NCBI GenBank assembly: GCA_034508935.3
Contig: CM067452.1
Span: forward strand, 3,902,558-3,966,557
Direction: 5' to 3'
DNA length: 64,000 nt
Origin: Berghia stephanieae
Lineage: Eukaryota > Mollusca > Gastropoda > Nudibranchia > Aeolidiidae
Shown here: piece after piece, positions 22,163 through 33,300 of the stretch
How positions within the stretch are numbered: the stretch's first letter is position 1
Layout: each line of letters starts with the position of its first letter
The notes under the pieces: generated by a model
The model's input: only the letters and a program-made list of their open reading frames with translations
Databases searched by the model: none
What the model was told of the DNA's origin: nothing
Position numbers and translations under genes: made by a program

Positions 22163-23263
22163 TTGTCCATGCAGGAATTCCCAAAGATGCGTCACTTGTT
22201 TGGAATTTTAAGACTTTTTATCGTTCTCAATCATATATTTTGTCATTTACATGTGTCGACTTTGGCGGAATTCCAATCATCATACTGGGAAAAGAAAATA
22301 ACATTAAAGAATTGGCCACGATTTCACAATGATTTTTGTGGTCGTGAGTGCGTACATGGCATGCTTACTGTAAAACTTTCGGAATGCAGTAATCCGTTTT
22401 GTTTTCCTTGTACGTGTAATGAAGATTGTACTATCAAAGGGACGTGTTGCCCAACAGATGAGTGGGCAAATATGGATTTTTTAGCAAATCTCACAACAGG
22501 TAGAAAATATAATGAAGTTTTCGGCCTTTTTGAGAGATTGAGCTGTTATGACATGAGTCCTTACAATTTGGAGTATTGCATAGCAATACGCACATGTCCC
22601 ACAACATGGAAAGACCCCAAATTGCGAAGTAGCTGTGAAGATAATACGTATGATAAACTTGAATATAAAATCCCGTTCGTAAATACAAAGACACATTTTT
22701 ATTTCAAAAATATATTCTGTGTTCAATGTAATGGATTCGAATTCAATTCTACATGGTATCTCCAAAGTTCAAATCCATTTGAAATGAATGGTCTGAAACC
22801 AGTCGCCATTGGATTGGACTGTAGTGGATTTATGGATTTGACTAAATATTCCCATTTTACAGATAGATATGAGATTCTGAATGCTATTCTACCTTTGTCC
22901 TCTTCACACACTGTTTGCAGTACAAGAACATTTGAGTTCTTTCAGCGTTGTGAGACTCCTTCTCATGTAAGTCCAGAAAAGTACCTAGACTCCTGTCCAA
23001 ACGTTACAGGCAACATCATAAAAGATCTTTGTCACAATCTACCAGACATCCCTGCTCTACGAGTTCATAAAGCAAAAAACATATTTTGTTATTTATGCAA
23101 TGATGCTATTGACGTTTACCCTTCCAAGAATTGCCAAACACCGAGAAGAAACCAGGTCTATGATGACATTTACTTCTTTCAACAATTTCCTTTCCAATCT
23201 CAAGAGAACAAAAAGACGGAGGAAAAGGAAAACTGTTTGAGTCATCCAATAACAAACATGCAG
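22163..23263 (+). CDS. Gene B exon 1: signal peptide, somatomedin-B-like domain, NIFCVQCNG ectodomain
   Basis: This exon encodes 367 residues up to the donor CAG|GTAAAA (GT at 23264). An alternative start is Met9 (MRHLFGILRLFIVLNHIF), which places the signal peptide directly at the N-terminus. The SMB-like module spans about residues 59-97 (FCGRECVHG, CFPCTCNEDC, GTCCP). RTCPTTWKDPKLRSSCED aligns with gene A KCPKSWEDYGIRQECEH. NIFCVQCNG (184-192) matches gene A NIYCVTCNG, and NIFCYLCNDA near 311 matches gene A NMFCYLADGG. The phase 0 exon end equals gene A. It is probably the extracellular part of a methuselah-like receptor; the ligand is unknown. The next exon lies 10.8 kb downstream, beyond a large block of transposons. 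Confidence 0.8.
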
Positions 23264-23297
23264 GTAAAATTTAGTAGCAAAATACTAATGATAATTA

Positions 23298-23396
23298 CAC
23301 CCCTTATCTTGGAAAACCCTATCACTTCTTAGGGAAAACGTAATCGTTGAATAATGTTCGAACCCGTCGTATAAATTATTTTATTCAACGACTGCA
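23298..23396 (+). repeat. Dispersed repeat with perfect 11-bp inverted repeat
   Basis: CTTATCTTGGAAAACCCTAT through TTATTCAACGA is repeated at 63747-63852 in the same orientation. It carries a perfect hairpin stem TCGTTGAATAA / TTATTCAACGA with a loop of about 30 nt (GTTCGAACCCG inside). Confidence 0.75.
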
Positions 23397-23409
23397 GGGG
23401 TCTAATTCA

Positions 23410-23545
23410 TGGACCGGGACTACGACGATAGTCCGGGACTAAATCCGTAGTTTCGGACTAAAAGGGGTTGTAAGCTATTCATGAAGCCGGACTACGCAAA
23501 GTCCGAGACTAAACGGACTAAACCGGTGACATTTACACCCGCGAT
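23410..23545 (+). repeat. Cluster of GGACTA / TAGTCC words
   Basis: CGGGACTA, TAGTCCGGGACTAA, TCGGACTAAA, CCGGACTACG, GTCCGAGACTAAA and CGGACTAAACC occur within about 135 bp. The words appear in both orientations and could pair. Function not known. Confidence 0.55.
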
Positions 23546-24026
23546 ATAGCAGGCGTAGATCAGTCCCATACCGTCCGCTAAGACCCTCGTATCGCCTTAC
23601 GAGAACAAGGGAAATAACCTGTCCAAAACAAGCACCATAAACACCTGTTTTCGAAAAGCAATGTCACAAAATGGGAAGAGATGGTGGTCGGTTTTGAGTC
23701 TGAACTGACTTTTCCCCGCCAAGTACTAATATCCATGTTTTAGGAGTGTAAAATATGTGATATAATTTTTCCCCACAGTCCAAATTCTTCTCCAACGTTC
23801 CCCTACCGACCAAAGCCCGATCCCTTACCGACCATCCGACGAGAAAAGAACACTATTCTGATACAATACAATTTGATAAATCTCAAATGAGCAACAAGAA
23901 AGGCTGTGAATATCATCGTAAATATACAGTAAATAAGACTATCATTTATTTTTAAAGAACAAATCAATTTAAAATTATTGACACAGGGCCTTTAAATGTA
24001 AATAGTCAAATGTTGATGATGCTAAT

Positions 24027-24152
24027 TCAGGGGAGGCAGGACAGGCAGAGCTTTTGGGGCTGAAATGTCTTTATTGCTGGTGGTGGGCACATGCAGATTG
24101 AGGCTAAAAATGATGATGATGATGATGATGATGATGATGTTGATGATGATGA
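24027..24152 (+). repeat. Repeat P with (ATG)n tail
   Basis: 89 bp beginning TTCAGGGGAGGCAGGACAGG, then (ATG)n. A near-identical copy in the same orientation is at 32230-32318 on the other side of the LTR element. Confidence 0.8.
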
Positions 24153-24224
24153 TGATGATGATGATGACAAGAAAACAAAAGATAATAATGATGAGGACAA
24201 GACATGATATGTAGGTTTTATCAT

Positions 24225-24884
24225 TTCAAATAAGCATCACACTGGGACAAATACTCATTGAGCCCTTCCTCGTCAATGGTTTCAAGTTGGCTGCCCGAGC
24301 ATTTGTTATGTAACCAGCGCTCGCACCGACCATGATCGAGCCACTGTTTTTTTTTTTTTTATTGCTCAAGCATGAGTAACAGACGTTATCACCTATATCT
24401 GATGGACACGATGAATCATCGTCCATAAAAAAACCTCTGTCTCTGACTCAGTTTCGCTGAGGACGATTGCCTTCCCTTTCTGATTCAGTGCCAATCTCTC
24501 TGCTTTACTTTTTCTCTCTCCCGACGTTTCCTTTCTTGCTCTGCCTTCTTTGCAGCCTCTCTTTCTACTTTCTTATTAGCAGCCTCTTCTTTTGTCTGCT
24601 GCAGCTGAAGTTGTTTTTCTTTCTTCTGTTTTTTCCGTCTTATCATAACATTCTTTCAAGGAGTGGTGGTGTATGTAGCTCGGGGGCTGCTCTCATGACA
24701 GCCTAGGTGCTTTCTTTGCTCGTGATCGGGGAGACGGAAGGTTGTCAAAACTTGGTGTACTATTCCACAACTCCAGATACCTAGCGCACTTCTCCTCCCC
24801 TTCTCCTGCAGGACTATTCTGGAACTGTCGCCTCCGTAGCTGGAACATGCCCGCTGCATTCCACCCGCTACTGATTATATGGTC
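24225..24884 (-). pseudogene. Decayed pogo/Tigger-type (DDE_1) transposase C-terminus
   Basis: Minus-strand frames read ISSGWNAAGMFQLRRRQF (compare the pogo-type 'SGWKATGIFPLN' block), NLPSPRSRAKKAPRLS, a lysine/glutamate-rich helix (QLQLQQTKEEAANKKVERE, AAKKAEQERKRREREK), then MDDDSSCPSDIGDNVCYSCL, a CxxC as in C-terminal tails of such transposases. The order and charge pattern fit, but similarity is by motif only. Its 5' portion is duplicated on the other side of the LTR element (31858-32095), where FQPPDDIAFKLS precedes the GW block after a possible splice acceptor. Frames are broken. Confidence 0.5.
24687..24884. repeat. Segment Q, left copy (flank of LTR element)
   Basis: 198 bp, from CTGCTCTCATGACAGCC to GATTATATGGTC, repeated at 31858-32054 with one C deleted. 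It abuts the left LTR with nine extra bases between. Confidence 0.95.
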
Positions 24885-24893
24885 ATGGTTATA

Positions 24894-25638
24894 TGTCATG
24901 GTCTCAAGTGAGTAAAGAGCTACTCGACTATGCATAAAGATCTATGTAGAATGAGGCCCCAGAATTTACTAGTTACTATAAATGAAAAACAATTAACGAT
25001 TTGTTTACAATGAAATAAAAATAATGATGAAATTTAATTAAAAGAGATAAACAGTGATCGTGGCAGTTACAAATAGAGATATGAATATTTTACGTAACTT
25101 ATGATAATATGTCAGGTTCATAAGTTTACGTTTCCAGGCAGTTGATGGGCTTGGATGATCTATTCCTCTGATAACAGGATTGGACTCGTAAAATTCCGCT
25201 TCCAGGCAATTGGAAAGAGGTTATAGTGTAGTACAGCGGGCTTGGGTTTGATCCTTGAAGATTATACAATCAAAGTTAAAAGCTCCGGCGTCTTAATGGT
25301 GTAGATATAATATCTACAAAGTCCCAAAAGATAAAAATCTTCCAGTATATATATAGGAATAGAGCGACTGGCCGTCCGGCATAGATTGTGGAGAGAAAGT
25401 GAGTGTAGAGTGTTAGACCTATCAGCTTTTATAATAAGTGGCTACGTGACAGAATGTAGAACGAAAAGTATTCACTAATTAGAAATTAATTCGAGGGAAG
25501 GCTATAAAAGGAAAGACGATCTAATATTAGAAGGTAAAGTTTATCTAAGCCTACCGAAATATAACTGGAGTGAGATGAATTCAGTTCTTAATAAAATAAA
25601 ATTTAATAAGATAATTGTGAACAATCTTTACTGTGACA
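24894..25638 (-). repeat. 3' LTR (745 bp)
   Basis: Matches 31113-31857 over its full length with no difference found by eye. It is preceded on the minus strand by the purine tract at 25639-25651. Confidence 0.95.
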
Positions 25639-25651
25639 CCCCCCACCCACG

Positions 25652-26228
25652 TTTAAAATATACTCTTTAACCATTATGGGAAAGATAGATTTTACAAACG
25701 GAAGTAAATTTACTATCATGATACTCTAGCATTAATCCATTGTTATGATTTGTGCTACAATTAAATTATTTATTAACTAGACATGGAAATGTTTATATAA
25801 ACGTAGGTATATGAATGGGCGACAATAACAATGAAAGATTGTGATTACAAATCATTATGATGAACAACATGATGGCAATGTGATTACAAATCATTGTGAT
25901 AAACAATAGTGATGGCAATGAAGCATGATTTAAGTCGATGATATGAAGGTAATTTTCTGAATGAAATGAATGAAAATGTAAATGGAATATTGACATTTCA
26001 ATTATTAATCATAAATGAGTGAAAATTCATAACAATAATAGATAAAGAGAAGATTTCCCAAATCATGAATGGGTATGGTATATATATCCAAACAATACTC
26101 AATGTTACATTAAGTTGGGTCATCATGTTTACAAATAAAATTATCGAATTTGTGCGTTCTGATTTGGCATAATTTGCGAGGTAACTAACAGTATGCATGG
26201 GAGGTTAAGTTATACCCTTCTCATGTGT
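25652..26228 (-). other. 3' untranslated part of the LTR element
   Basis: AT-rich, with a short duplicated block (GTGATTACAAATCATTnTGAT, about 25849 and 25878). No ORF of note. Confidence 0.7.
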
Positions 26229-27235
26229 TTATACTAATCGAGAAAGTAGGTCGGCGTGAATATTTTCACAGCCTGGTATGTGAGAGATACTGAAAGTGTA
26301 ATTTTGCAAAAATAGACTCCACCTTAGTACTCTACTATTATTCATTTTGTTATTTCTTATGTACGTGAGTGGTTTATGGTCCGTTTCGACCACAAACTCT
26401 TTTAGCAGTAGATATCTGCTGAATGTCTTTAAAGCAAAGACGATGGCCAGTCCTTCACGCTCTATTACAGAGTATCGTGATTCTCTGTCCAATAATTTTC
26501 TGCTTGCATATAAGCAAGGCATTAGAGTTCCCTCATGTTCCTGTAATAGTACACCTGCGATGCCCTTATCAGACGCGTCAGTTCTTACAACAAATTCTTT
26601 TGATATGTCGGGTAATTTAAGAATTGGTTCTGAACAGAGTAATGCCTTTAATTGGTTAAAGCTATTCGACACACTTCTGTCCAAACAATTTTGTTCGGTG
26701 ACCCATTCTTTGTCAGATTTGTTAGCGGTGTCGCGATGTGCGCGAAGTTGTAAATGTATTTCCTGTAAAAATTTAGGAGCCCAAGTACTTTGCGTACTTC
26801 TTTTTTTGTCTTAGGTGGTTGCAATTGTGCGATTTTTGTTTGTTTTTCTGTCTCGGGTGTCTGTGTCCCATGACCAACGATATGACCGAGAAAATCAATT
26901 TTGTAAAATGCAATGCTTGTTTTTGACGGTTTTGTTGTTAAAGAATTACGTTTTAATGCTTCAAGCACTAATTCTAAGGTTGTCATGTGATCAGTCCATG
27001 AGTTTGAGAAAATACATGCGTCGTCGAAGTATGAGAGTGTAGACGGGATGTCTTTTAATAACATACGCGTCATTCTTTGGAATGTCGATGCGGCTGTCGA
27101 TAATCCAAATGGCATATAGTTAAATTCTAACAATCCTAATGGTGATTGAAATGCTGTGTATTTCTTACATGATTCTTTCAGTGGAATCTGCCAGTAACCT
27201 CTAGAAAGATCACATTTTGTCATGTATTTTGCTTG
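26229..27235 (-). mobile_element. LTR element: reverse transcriptase and RNase H
   Basis: RT motifs present are CDLSRGYWQIPL, FQSPLGLLEFNYMPFGLS, SYFDDACIFS and IDFLGHIVGHG, followed by the RNase H motifs VVRTDASDKGIAGVL, ASRKL, YSVIEREGLAIVFAL and VETDHKPLTYI. These are Ty3/Gypsy in character. The N-terminal part of RT is lost in the gap. Confidence 0.9.
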
Positions 27236-27335
27236 NNNNNNNNNNNNNNNNNNNNNNNNNNNNNNNNNNNNNNNNNNNNNNNNNNNNNNNNNNNNNNNNN
27301 NNNNNNNNNNNNNNNNNNNNNNNNNNNNNNNNNNN
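27236..27335. other. Assembly gap (100 N)
   Basis: Exactly 100 N, which usually means a gap of unknown true length. It lies between integrase and RT of the LTR element, so that junction is not covered by sequence. Confidence 1.
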
Positions 27336-28050
27336 GTGAATGAGTGTTGGATTCCCATGAGTTTCATGGTTTCATGCATCATATGTGATGTAAATTGGGG
27401 TCCATTGTCCGACAGTATCTCATTTGGTATGCCTATTCTAGTAAAAATTGTCATCAATGCTTCAGCTATGTGATCCGATGTAGTTGATTTCAATGCTATC
27501 GCTTCTGGCCACCTGGTTGCGTAATCGACTAGTGTTAGTATGTGTGTATGGTTTCTATCTGATTTTGTTAAAGGGCCTATAATGTCAATTGCAACTTTTG
27601 AAAAACTTTTTCAATAACTGGGGTTGTCTCTAATGGCAATCTCGGTATTCTGCCTTTTGCGACTCTTCTTTGGCATGTGTCACACGATTTCACGTATTCT
27701 CGGACGTCTTTAGTAATTCCAGGCCATGTGAAATTCTCGGATATTCTCTTCAATGTGGAAGAGCTCCCAAGATGTCCAGAAGTTATTGAATCGTGCGCTA
27801 TTCCAAGGATTTTGTTTCTGTAAATACTCGGCGTGACCAGTTGTTTAGCTATTTTGTTTCTTTTCCTATGTAACCTGAACAGAATATCTTTTTCAATGAT
27901 GTATTCAACTTTTGATTTCGTTCCTTTGTTTGCGATATTGAAATATGAAGTTAAAGTCGGGTCCTTTTTCTGTTCTTCAATGAACCTGTTCCTGTCAAAT
28001 TGTTGTGGTTCTAGAGAAATAGTCATTGGCTTCTCTGTTGTCTTAGTCAT
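27336..28050 (-). mobile_element. LTR element: integrase
   Basis: The zinc-binding HHCC region (SGHLGSSSTLKRISENF, VKSCDTCQRR) is followed by a core piece (GIPNEILSDNGPQFTSHMM) containing a catalytic Asp. It follows the gag-protease region directly on contiguous sequence, without RT between. Confidence 0.88.
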
Positions 28051-29806
28051 CTTTCTTGTTTCTGCTAGACAAGCTGTTTCTTGGGTTAATGACCATTCTT
28101 TTACATCTGTTGGGTTTGTCTTTAAGACCTTTTATATTGCCAACAATAACATCAGCGACGGGGTTGGGAAGTATACAGCATTCCACTATTCCTGTATAGT
28201 ATGGGGTTTCTATGTACACGTTAGCTGTTTCAAAGGTTTCGACTGTGCCACTGAATGTGATGCATTGTACCGTTTTTCCAGTTTTGTCTTCGTCATTGAT
28301 CAAAGATGCTTTTATTCCTACTGTACTGCATCCTGTGTCTCTCAATATTTTGCAATCAGTTCCATTAGCTTTGCCTTCGCAAAAAAATAGCGATCCTGAT
28401 TTGTGAGTTTGTGTTAAAAGTGACATACCTTTCACGCAATACACATTTATATTTTCTCCTGACATTATTCGTGTCTGATTATTTACACTGGTTTGGAGTG
28501 ATGCATTTGCAGTTTCTTTCGGATATCCCACGATTTTGTAACATTTGTCTGCTGTGTGGCCTTTCATTCCACAATATTGACATTTAATTATAGGTTTGTT
28601 GGTTTTCTTATACTCAGTATTATTGTCAGTGCTATTTCTTGTTTTGTTTTGATAGGGTCGGCTATGGTCTCTATTGAACTGTTTGTTCCATGGTTTGTTA
28701 CTATGATCATCTTGTTTCACTTGCGTGTTCCGAGTGATTGATCGGCTCGTTCTATTTGAGTACTGAACTTTAGGTGTACCTGGACTCTGAGCAGCGGCAG
28801 CGTAGTATGGTTCCTTCAATGTTCTGCTAAGGGGTGTCAATGGATGTGCGCTGTTAAAGTTTTCTGCGTAGATTTTTAATTTGTCCAAGTTTTCTGGCTT
28901 TCTCTCTTTAAAGAATGCGACTAAATCTGGGTTGCAAGCTTGATAGATTCGATTCTTCAGCGTGAGATAGTAAAGGCCTGCAAAGTCGTCTTGTTTTACG
29001 TTTGCCAACTCAAGCCACCGATTTAGAAATTGAGTAATTCGGTTCACGAATGTATTAAAGTCTTCTCCACTTTCCGGTTTTGCAGTGTGAAACCTTTCCT
29101 GGTAACCATCTTCCGTTAATCTAAATCTTTTTAGTAGAGCGTCTTTAATTTTACCATAGTCATCTGCATCTTCAGTTGTTAAGGTATAGAAAACTTTTAG
29201 CGGTTCTCCGGATAAGCAGTTAATCAAGGCTGTGGCCCATTTGCTTTCTGGCCAACGATAACCTTTAGCCTGAACTTCGAATCGGTGTAAGAAGGATTCT
29301 AGACAGTCTGAGCGTTCATCGTATGTTGGCATGCGTGGAAGTTTCACGAAAAATTCATCACTATTATTATGTTTTCTTTCATGACCGGTTTTTGTTTTTT
29401 CAATTTCCAGCATCATTTGGGTCCTTTTGGTTTCTTCTTCTGCTAAAGCTATTTGTCTTTTTAGTTCCCTTTCTTGGACTCTTTCTTCTCGTTCTTCTCT
29501 ACGTATTCTTTCTTCGTGTTCTTTTTCTTCTCTACGAATTCTTTCTTCGTGTTCTTTTTCTTCTCTACGAATTCTTTCTTCATTTTCTTCTCTACGAATT
29601 CTTTCTTCGTGTTCTTTTTCTTCTTTACGAATTCTTTCTTCATTTTCTTCTCTACGAATTCTTTCTTCATGTTCTTTTTCTTCTTTACGAATTCTTTCTT
29701 CATTTTCTTTTTCTTCTTTTACTTTCTCTTCGCACCATGAAAATATTCTTTCCTGGGGTATTTCTAAGTCCTTTGCGAGACTTAAGTATCTTTTATATGC
29801 TTCCAT
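28043..29806 (-). mobile_element. LTR element: gag and protease
   Basis: A 587-residue open frame. Residues about 25-140 are a tandemly repeated charged coiled coil (EERIRREEK type), followed by a gag core (RWPESKWATALINCLSGEPL), a CCHC knuckle CQYCGMKGHTADKC, and a protease-like segment with the active-site triad DTGCS. The frame is open throughout. Confidence 0.88.
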
Positions 29807-31112
29807 GTTGCAATAAATTAGTTACGATGTTTTATATATATTATATTGACAGGATACTGTTACTGACTGTTTTATTTATTTACACTTACTGGAATGAACT
29901 GTTCTATTTTTAGAAATCTCTCTCTCTCTCTTATTTCAACTTATTATGTATGTTGAATTTGATGCTTTTTATCGTTATATCTTATAAAGCAATGTGTCAA
30001 TACAATGCGTAGTTATGACTTGAGTCCATAACAATGTGTCAATCGCGTGTACTCTAAACTATGTTACTACGAAAAATGTATCACCAATGTGTGTGACTCG
30101 TCGTTAGTTTGTGTACAATTATTCGCAATGACGCTAATATACTAGAGTGTGATAACAATAATAGGATGCCAAAATAATCCCAAGTTATCTATCACTAAAT
30201 ATAACACGACGGCTAGTAGACTCCTTTTATTATTATTTAGTTTTTAAAGACTCACTTTTCAGAACATAATATATAAGTGTTTTTCGGTAACAGTAATATG
30301 CCAAAAATGCATTTAAAACAAATCACTATGCAAAACAAATCACGATGTCTATAGTTACTATGTGATGCCCAACTCATGTAAAAGAGAATAATGAAGGATA
30401 TATTTACCAACTCAGTTCGTGGCTGGGACCTCTCTCTTGTTCAATGGTTGTTCAACAATTGTAATTAGGCATTGAAGAGTGTTTAACAGTGATGTCTGAA
30501 ATACAAAACAATAAAATATCGTAAGATTTACAATAGTTATAAAATGTGTTCACAACACTGAGTGATTGGATGATAGGTGAATGAATCGTTATGGAATGTA
30601 AACATATTGAAAACAATTCATGAATGAGGAAAACAACAAAATGAAATGAGTGATATAATAACAAAGTGGACAAGGAATGAATGAATGAATGAAAAACTGA
30701 GTGAATAGATGAATGAATGAATGGATAATGTATGAATGAAAGAATGAAGGGAGGAATAAATGTATGAATGATTGGATAAATGAGTGAATAAACGAATGAA
30801 TGGATGAATGAATGAATGAATGAATAAATGAATGAACAATGAATGAATGAATAATTTATAAATGAATAAATGAATGACGGAATGAATCAATAAAATGCTA
30901 TTCAATTTGAATGAAAGAATGAATGGATAAATTGCTATTCCATTTAAATGAAGAAATGAAAAAGAAAAAAAAATAAACCTGTAAATAGGGAGTTCAATTA
31001 AAATATGATCAAGTGGGGCAATTAAGAGTTTTACAATTTAAACTTTAAGGTTAGATGAAATAGATATAAGTAACTAAATAAATTCAATTCTTTATATGTG
31101 TCCCCTCCAAAA
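29807..31112 (-). other. LTR element leader with (GAAT)n minisatellite
   Basis: Non-coding leader between the 5' LTR and gag. 30670-30960 is an imperfect GAAT/GAATGAAT tract, which is unusual for a leader and gives long spurious frames. Confidence 0.8.
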
Positions 31113-31857
31113 TGTCATGGTCTCAAGTGAGTAAAGAGCTACTCGACTATGCATAAAGATCTATGTAGAATGAGGCCCCAGAATTTACTAGTTACTATAA
31201 ATGAAAAACAATTAACGATTTGTTTACAATGAAATAAAAATAATGATGAAATTTAATTAAAAGAGATAAACAGTGATCGTGGCAGTTACAAATAGAGATA
31301 TGAATATTTTACGTAACTTATGATAATATGTCAGGTTCATAAGTTTACGTTTCCAGGCAGTTGATGGGCTTGGATGATCTATTCCTCTGATAACAGGATT
31401 GGACTCGTAAAATTCCGCTTCCAGGCAATTGGAAAGAGGTTATAGTGTAGTACAGCGGGCTTGGGTTTGATCCTTGAAGATTATACAATCAAAGTTAAAA
31501 GCTCCGGCGTCTTAATGGTGTAGATATAATATCTACAAAGTCCCAAAAGATAAAAATCTTCCAGTATATATATAGGAATAGAGCGACTGGCCGTCCGGCA
31601 TAGATTGTGGAGAGAAAGTGAGTGTAGAGTGTTAGACCTATCAGCTTTTATAATAAGTGGCTACGTGACAGAATGTAGAACGAAAAGTATTCACTAATTA
31701 GAAATTAATTCGAGGGAAGGCTATAAAAGGAAAGACGATCTAATATTAGAAGGTAAAGTTTATCTAAGCCTACCGAAATATAACTGGAGTGAGATGAATT
31801 CAGTTCTTAATAAAATAAAATTTAATAAGATAATTGTGAACAATCTTTACTGTGACA
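31113..31857 (-). repeat. 5' LTR (745 bp)
   Basis: Pairs with 24894-25638. Ends TGTCA and TGACA. Confidence 0.95.
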
Positions 31858-32095
31858 CTGCTCTCATGACAGCCTAGGTGCTTTCTTTGCTCGTGATCGG
31901 GGAGACGGAAGGTTGTCAAAACTTGGTGTACTATTCCACAACTCCAGATACCTAGCGCACTTCTCCTCCCTTCTCCTGCAGGACTATTCTGGAACTGTCG
32001 CCTCCGTAGCTGGAACATGCCCGCTGCATTCCACCCGCTACTGATTATATGGTCGATTATACAAGATAGCTTGAAAGCGATGTCATCAGGGGGCT
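31858..32095 (-). pseudogene. Segment Q, right copy, with extra upstream transposase sequence
   Basis: 31858-32054 repeats 24687-24884. It extends to about 32088 with PDDIAFKLSCIIDHI in frame with the GW block, preceded by a polypyrimidine-AG (TTTGTATTTCAG) on the minus strand. Confidence 0.6.
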
Positions 32096-32162
32096 GAAAT
32101 ACAAAAAAAAATTTAGAAAAGATTGACTTTTTGGCAGACCTTTCACAATAGAGAAAATATTG

Positions 32163-32209
<47 letters not shown>

Positions 32210-32229
32210 CTACATCTCACCTTTTATAA

Positions 32230-32318
32230 TTCAGGGGAGGCAGGACAGGCAGAGCTTTTGGGGCTGAAATGTCTTGATTGCTGGTGGTGGGCACATGCAG
32301 ATTGAGGCTAAAAATGAA
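32230..32318 (+). repeat. Repeat P, second copy
   Basis: Differs from 24027-24115 at about one base. It lacks the long (ATG)n. Confidence 0.85.
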
Positions 32319-32371
32319 AGATGAGAGAATACATAATGAGAATTTTTGAAAGAGCAGCTGAAAATAAAAAA

Positions 32372-32575
32372 ATAAAAAAATCCCTTTATTCATCCCATAA
32401 GGGAAATTTGTCTCCAGGGTCTATTCCAAGGAAAGACTGGAATAGCCAAGGCGTCAGCCGCAGCGTAGCGCCGCAAACTAGAGCGAGGTGACTTGCTCAA
32501 GGCCACACAAGGTAGCGGGTATTCAAACTTTCGGGTACGAAGCGAAGACCGTACTGCTGGGCCATGCTGTCCCTG
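32372..32575 (-). mobile_element. tRNA-derived SINE (family 2)
   Basis: The minus-strand head is GGCCCAGCAGTACGGTCTTC, and the tail ends CTTATGGGATGAATAAAGGG. An A-rich tract flanks the tail. Confidence 0.75.
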
Positions 32576-32739
32576 CCTAGTGAAGGAAAATACATTTTTC
32601 TATTTAATGAGTGTAGCACTTAAAGCTTTGAATATAATAGATTAGACTTCGATTTTTTTCCATATCAATATGGTAAAATCAAAAGATATACGAAAGAAAT
32701 ATTATCAGGAGGACAATGGATGTTGCCGTTGATATATCA

Positions 32740-33300
32740 TTGATATTCTTGCAGGTGGTGAAGATACTGGGTATTTAGGAGAATGCCATACCATTTTTTT
32801 TTCTGCATCATCTCGAAGGTAGAGACTATCTTTTTGGGGTCAATGTAGAGGGGTTTGAAGACTGGATAAAGAACCGTTTGCTGCCTTTCCTCGAAGCACA
32901 CAGCCGTATTGCATTGGACAACGCTACAATTCTGTGGCCCATGATCACCTCAATGCTCCAACTTCGGCAACTATAAAAACTGATATTATTTCATGGCTCC
33001 AATCAGACAGCACTACATATACTTATTATTTATCAAAGGCTCAATTATACTCAAAAAGAAACAAACCAGAAACAGTTTTCAAAGCAGACTGTCTAATCAA
33101 TGATTTTTTTTATACGAGGTTGCGCGACTTCCCCCATATCACTTGTGAGCGCAATTCAATCGAGCTCATTTGGACCCAAGAAAAGGGAAAGATTGAGACG
33201 TGGAATACCAAATTTACTTTCACCGACGAGCAATAAATGATATAACAAAAGAAGACTGGGAAAAGGCATGCTCCAACCTCCGCAAACTGGAGGAAAATTA
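32740..33300 (+). pseudogene. Decayed Tc1/IS630-type DDE transposase, C-terminal half
   Basis: Plus-strand frames show GVNVEGFEDWIKNRLLPFL, IALDNATIL (catalytic D in the 'DNAxxH' block), LNAPTSATIKTDIISWL, LRDFPHITCERNSIELIW (the 'LPPYHCxLNPIExxW' block with the last catalytic acid retained) and ITKEDWEKACSNLRKLEEN. At least two frame changes are present. No terminal inverted repeats were identified. Confidence 0.8.

Larger units (their letters stand above)
24894..31857 (-). mobile_element. Ty3/Gypsy-type LTR retrotransposon with copia-like pol order (Gmr1-like)
   Basis: A nearly complete LTR element on the minus strand, 6964 bp including a 100-N gap. Both LTRs are 745 bp, look identical by eye, and have TGTCA...TGACA ends. 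A primer-binding-site candidate (TGGAGGGGACACATA, 31095-31109) follows the 5' LTR, and a purine tract (GTGGGTGGGGGG) precedes the 3' LTR. Domains in order are gag with a charged coiled coil and CCHC knuckle, protease (DTGCS), integrase, then Gypsy-like RT (YFDD) and RNase H (TDASDKG). Integrase before RT is the order of Gmr1-like elements. It is a fossil copy with roughly two breaks besides the assembly gap, but very young judged by the LTRs. It sits in the gene B intron, antisense to the gene. Confidence 0.9.

Noticed and set aside
26347-28406. Plus-strand frames across the LTR element
   Set aside because: Antisense shadows of the pol and gag coding regions.
29323-29913. Phe/Leu-rich plus-strand frames resembling multi-pass membrane proteins
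   Set aside because: Antisense of the repetitive charged coiled coil of the LTR element gag.
30452-30905. Ser/His/Ile-rich minus-strand frames
   Set aside because: Translations of the (GAAT)n minisatellite in the LTR element leader.
24894-31857. Copia-type classification from domain order alone
   Set aside because: RT and RNase H motifs are Ty3/Gypsy-like, so a Gypsy-derived element with rearranged order fits better.
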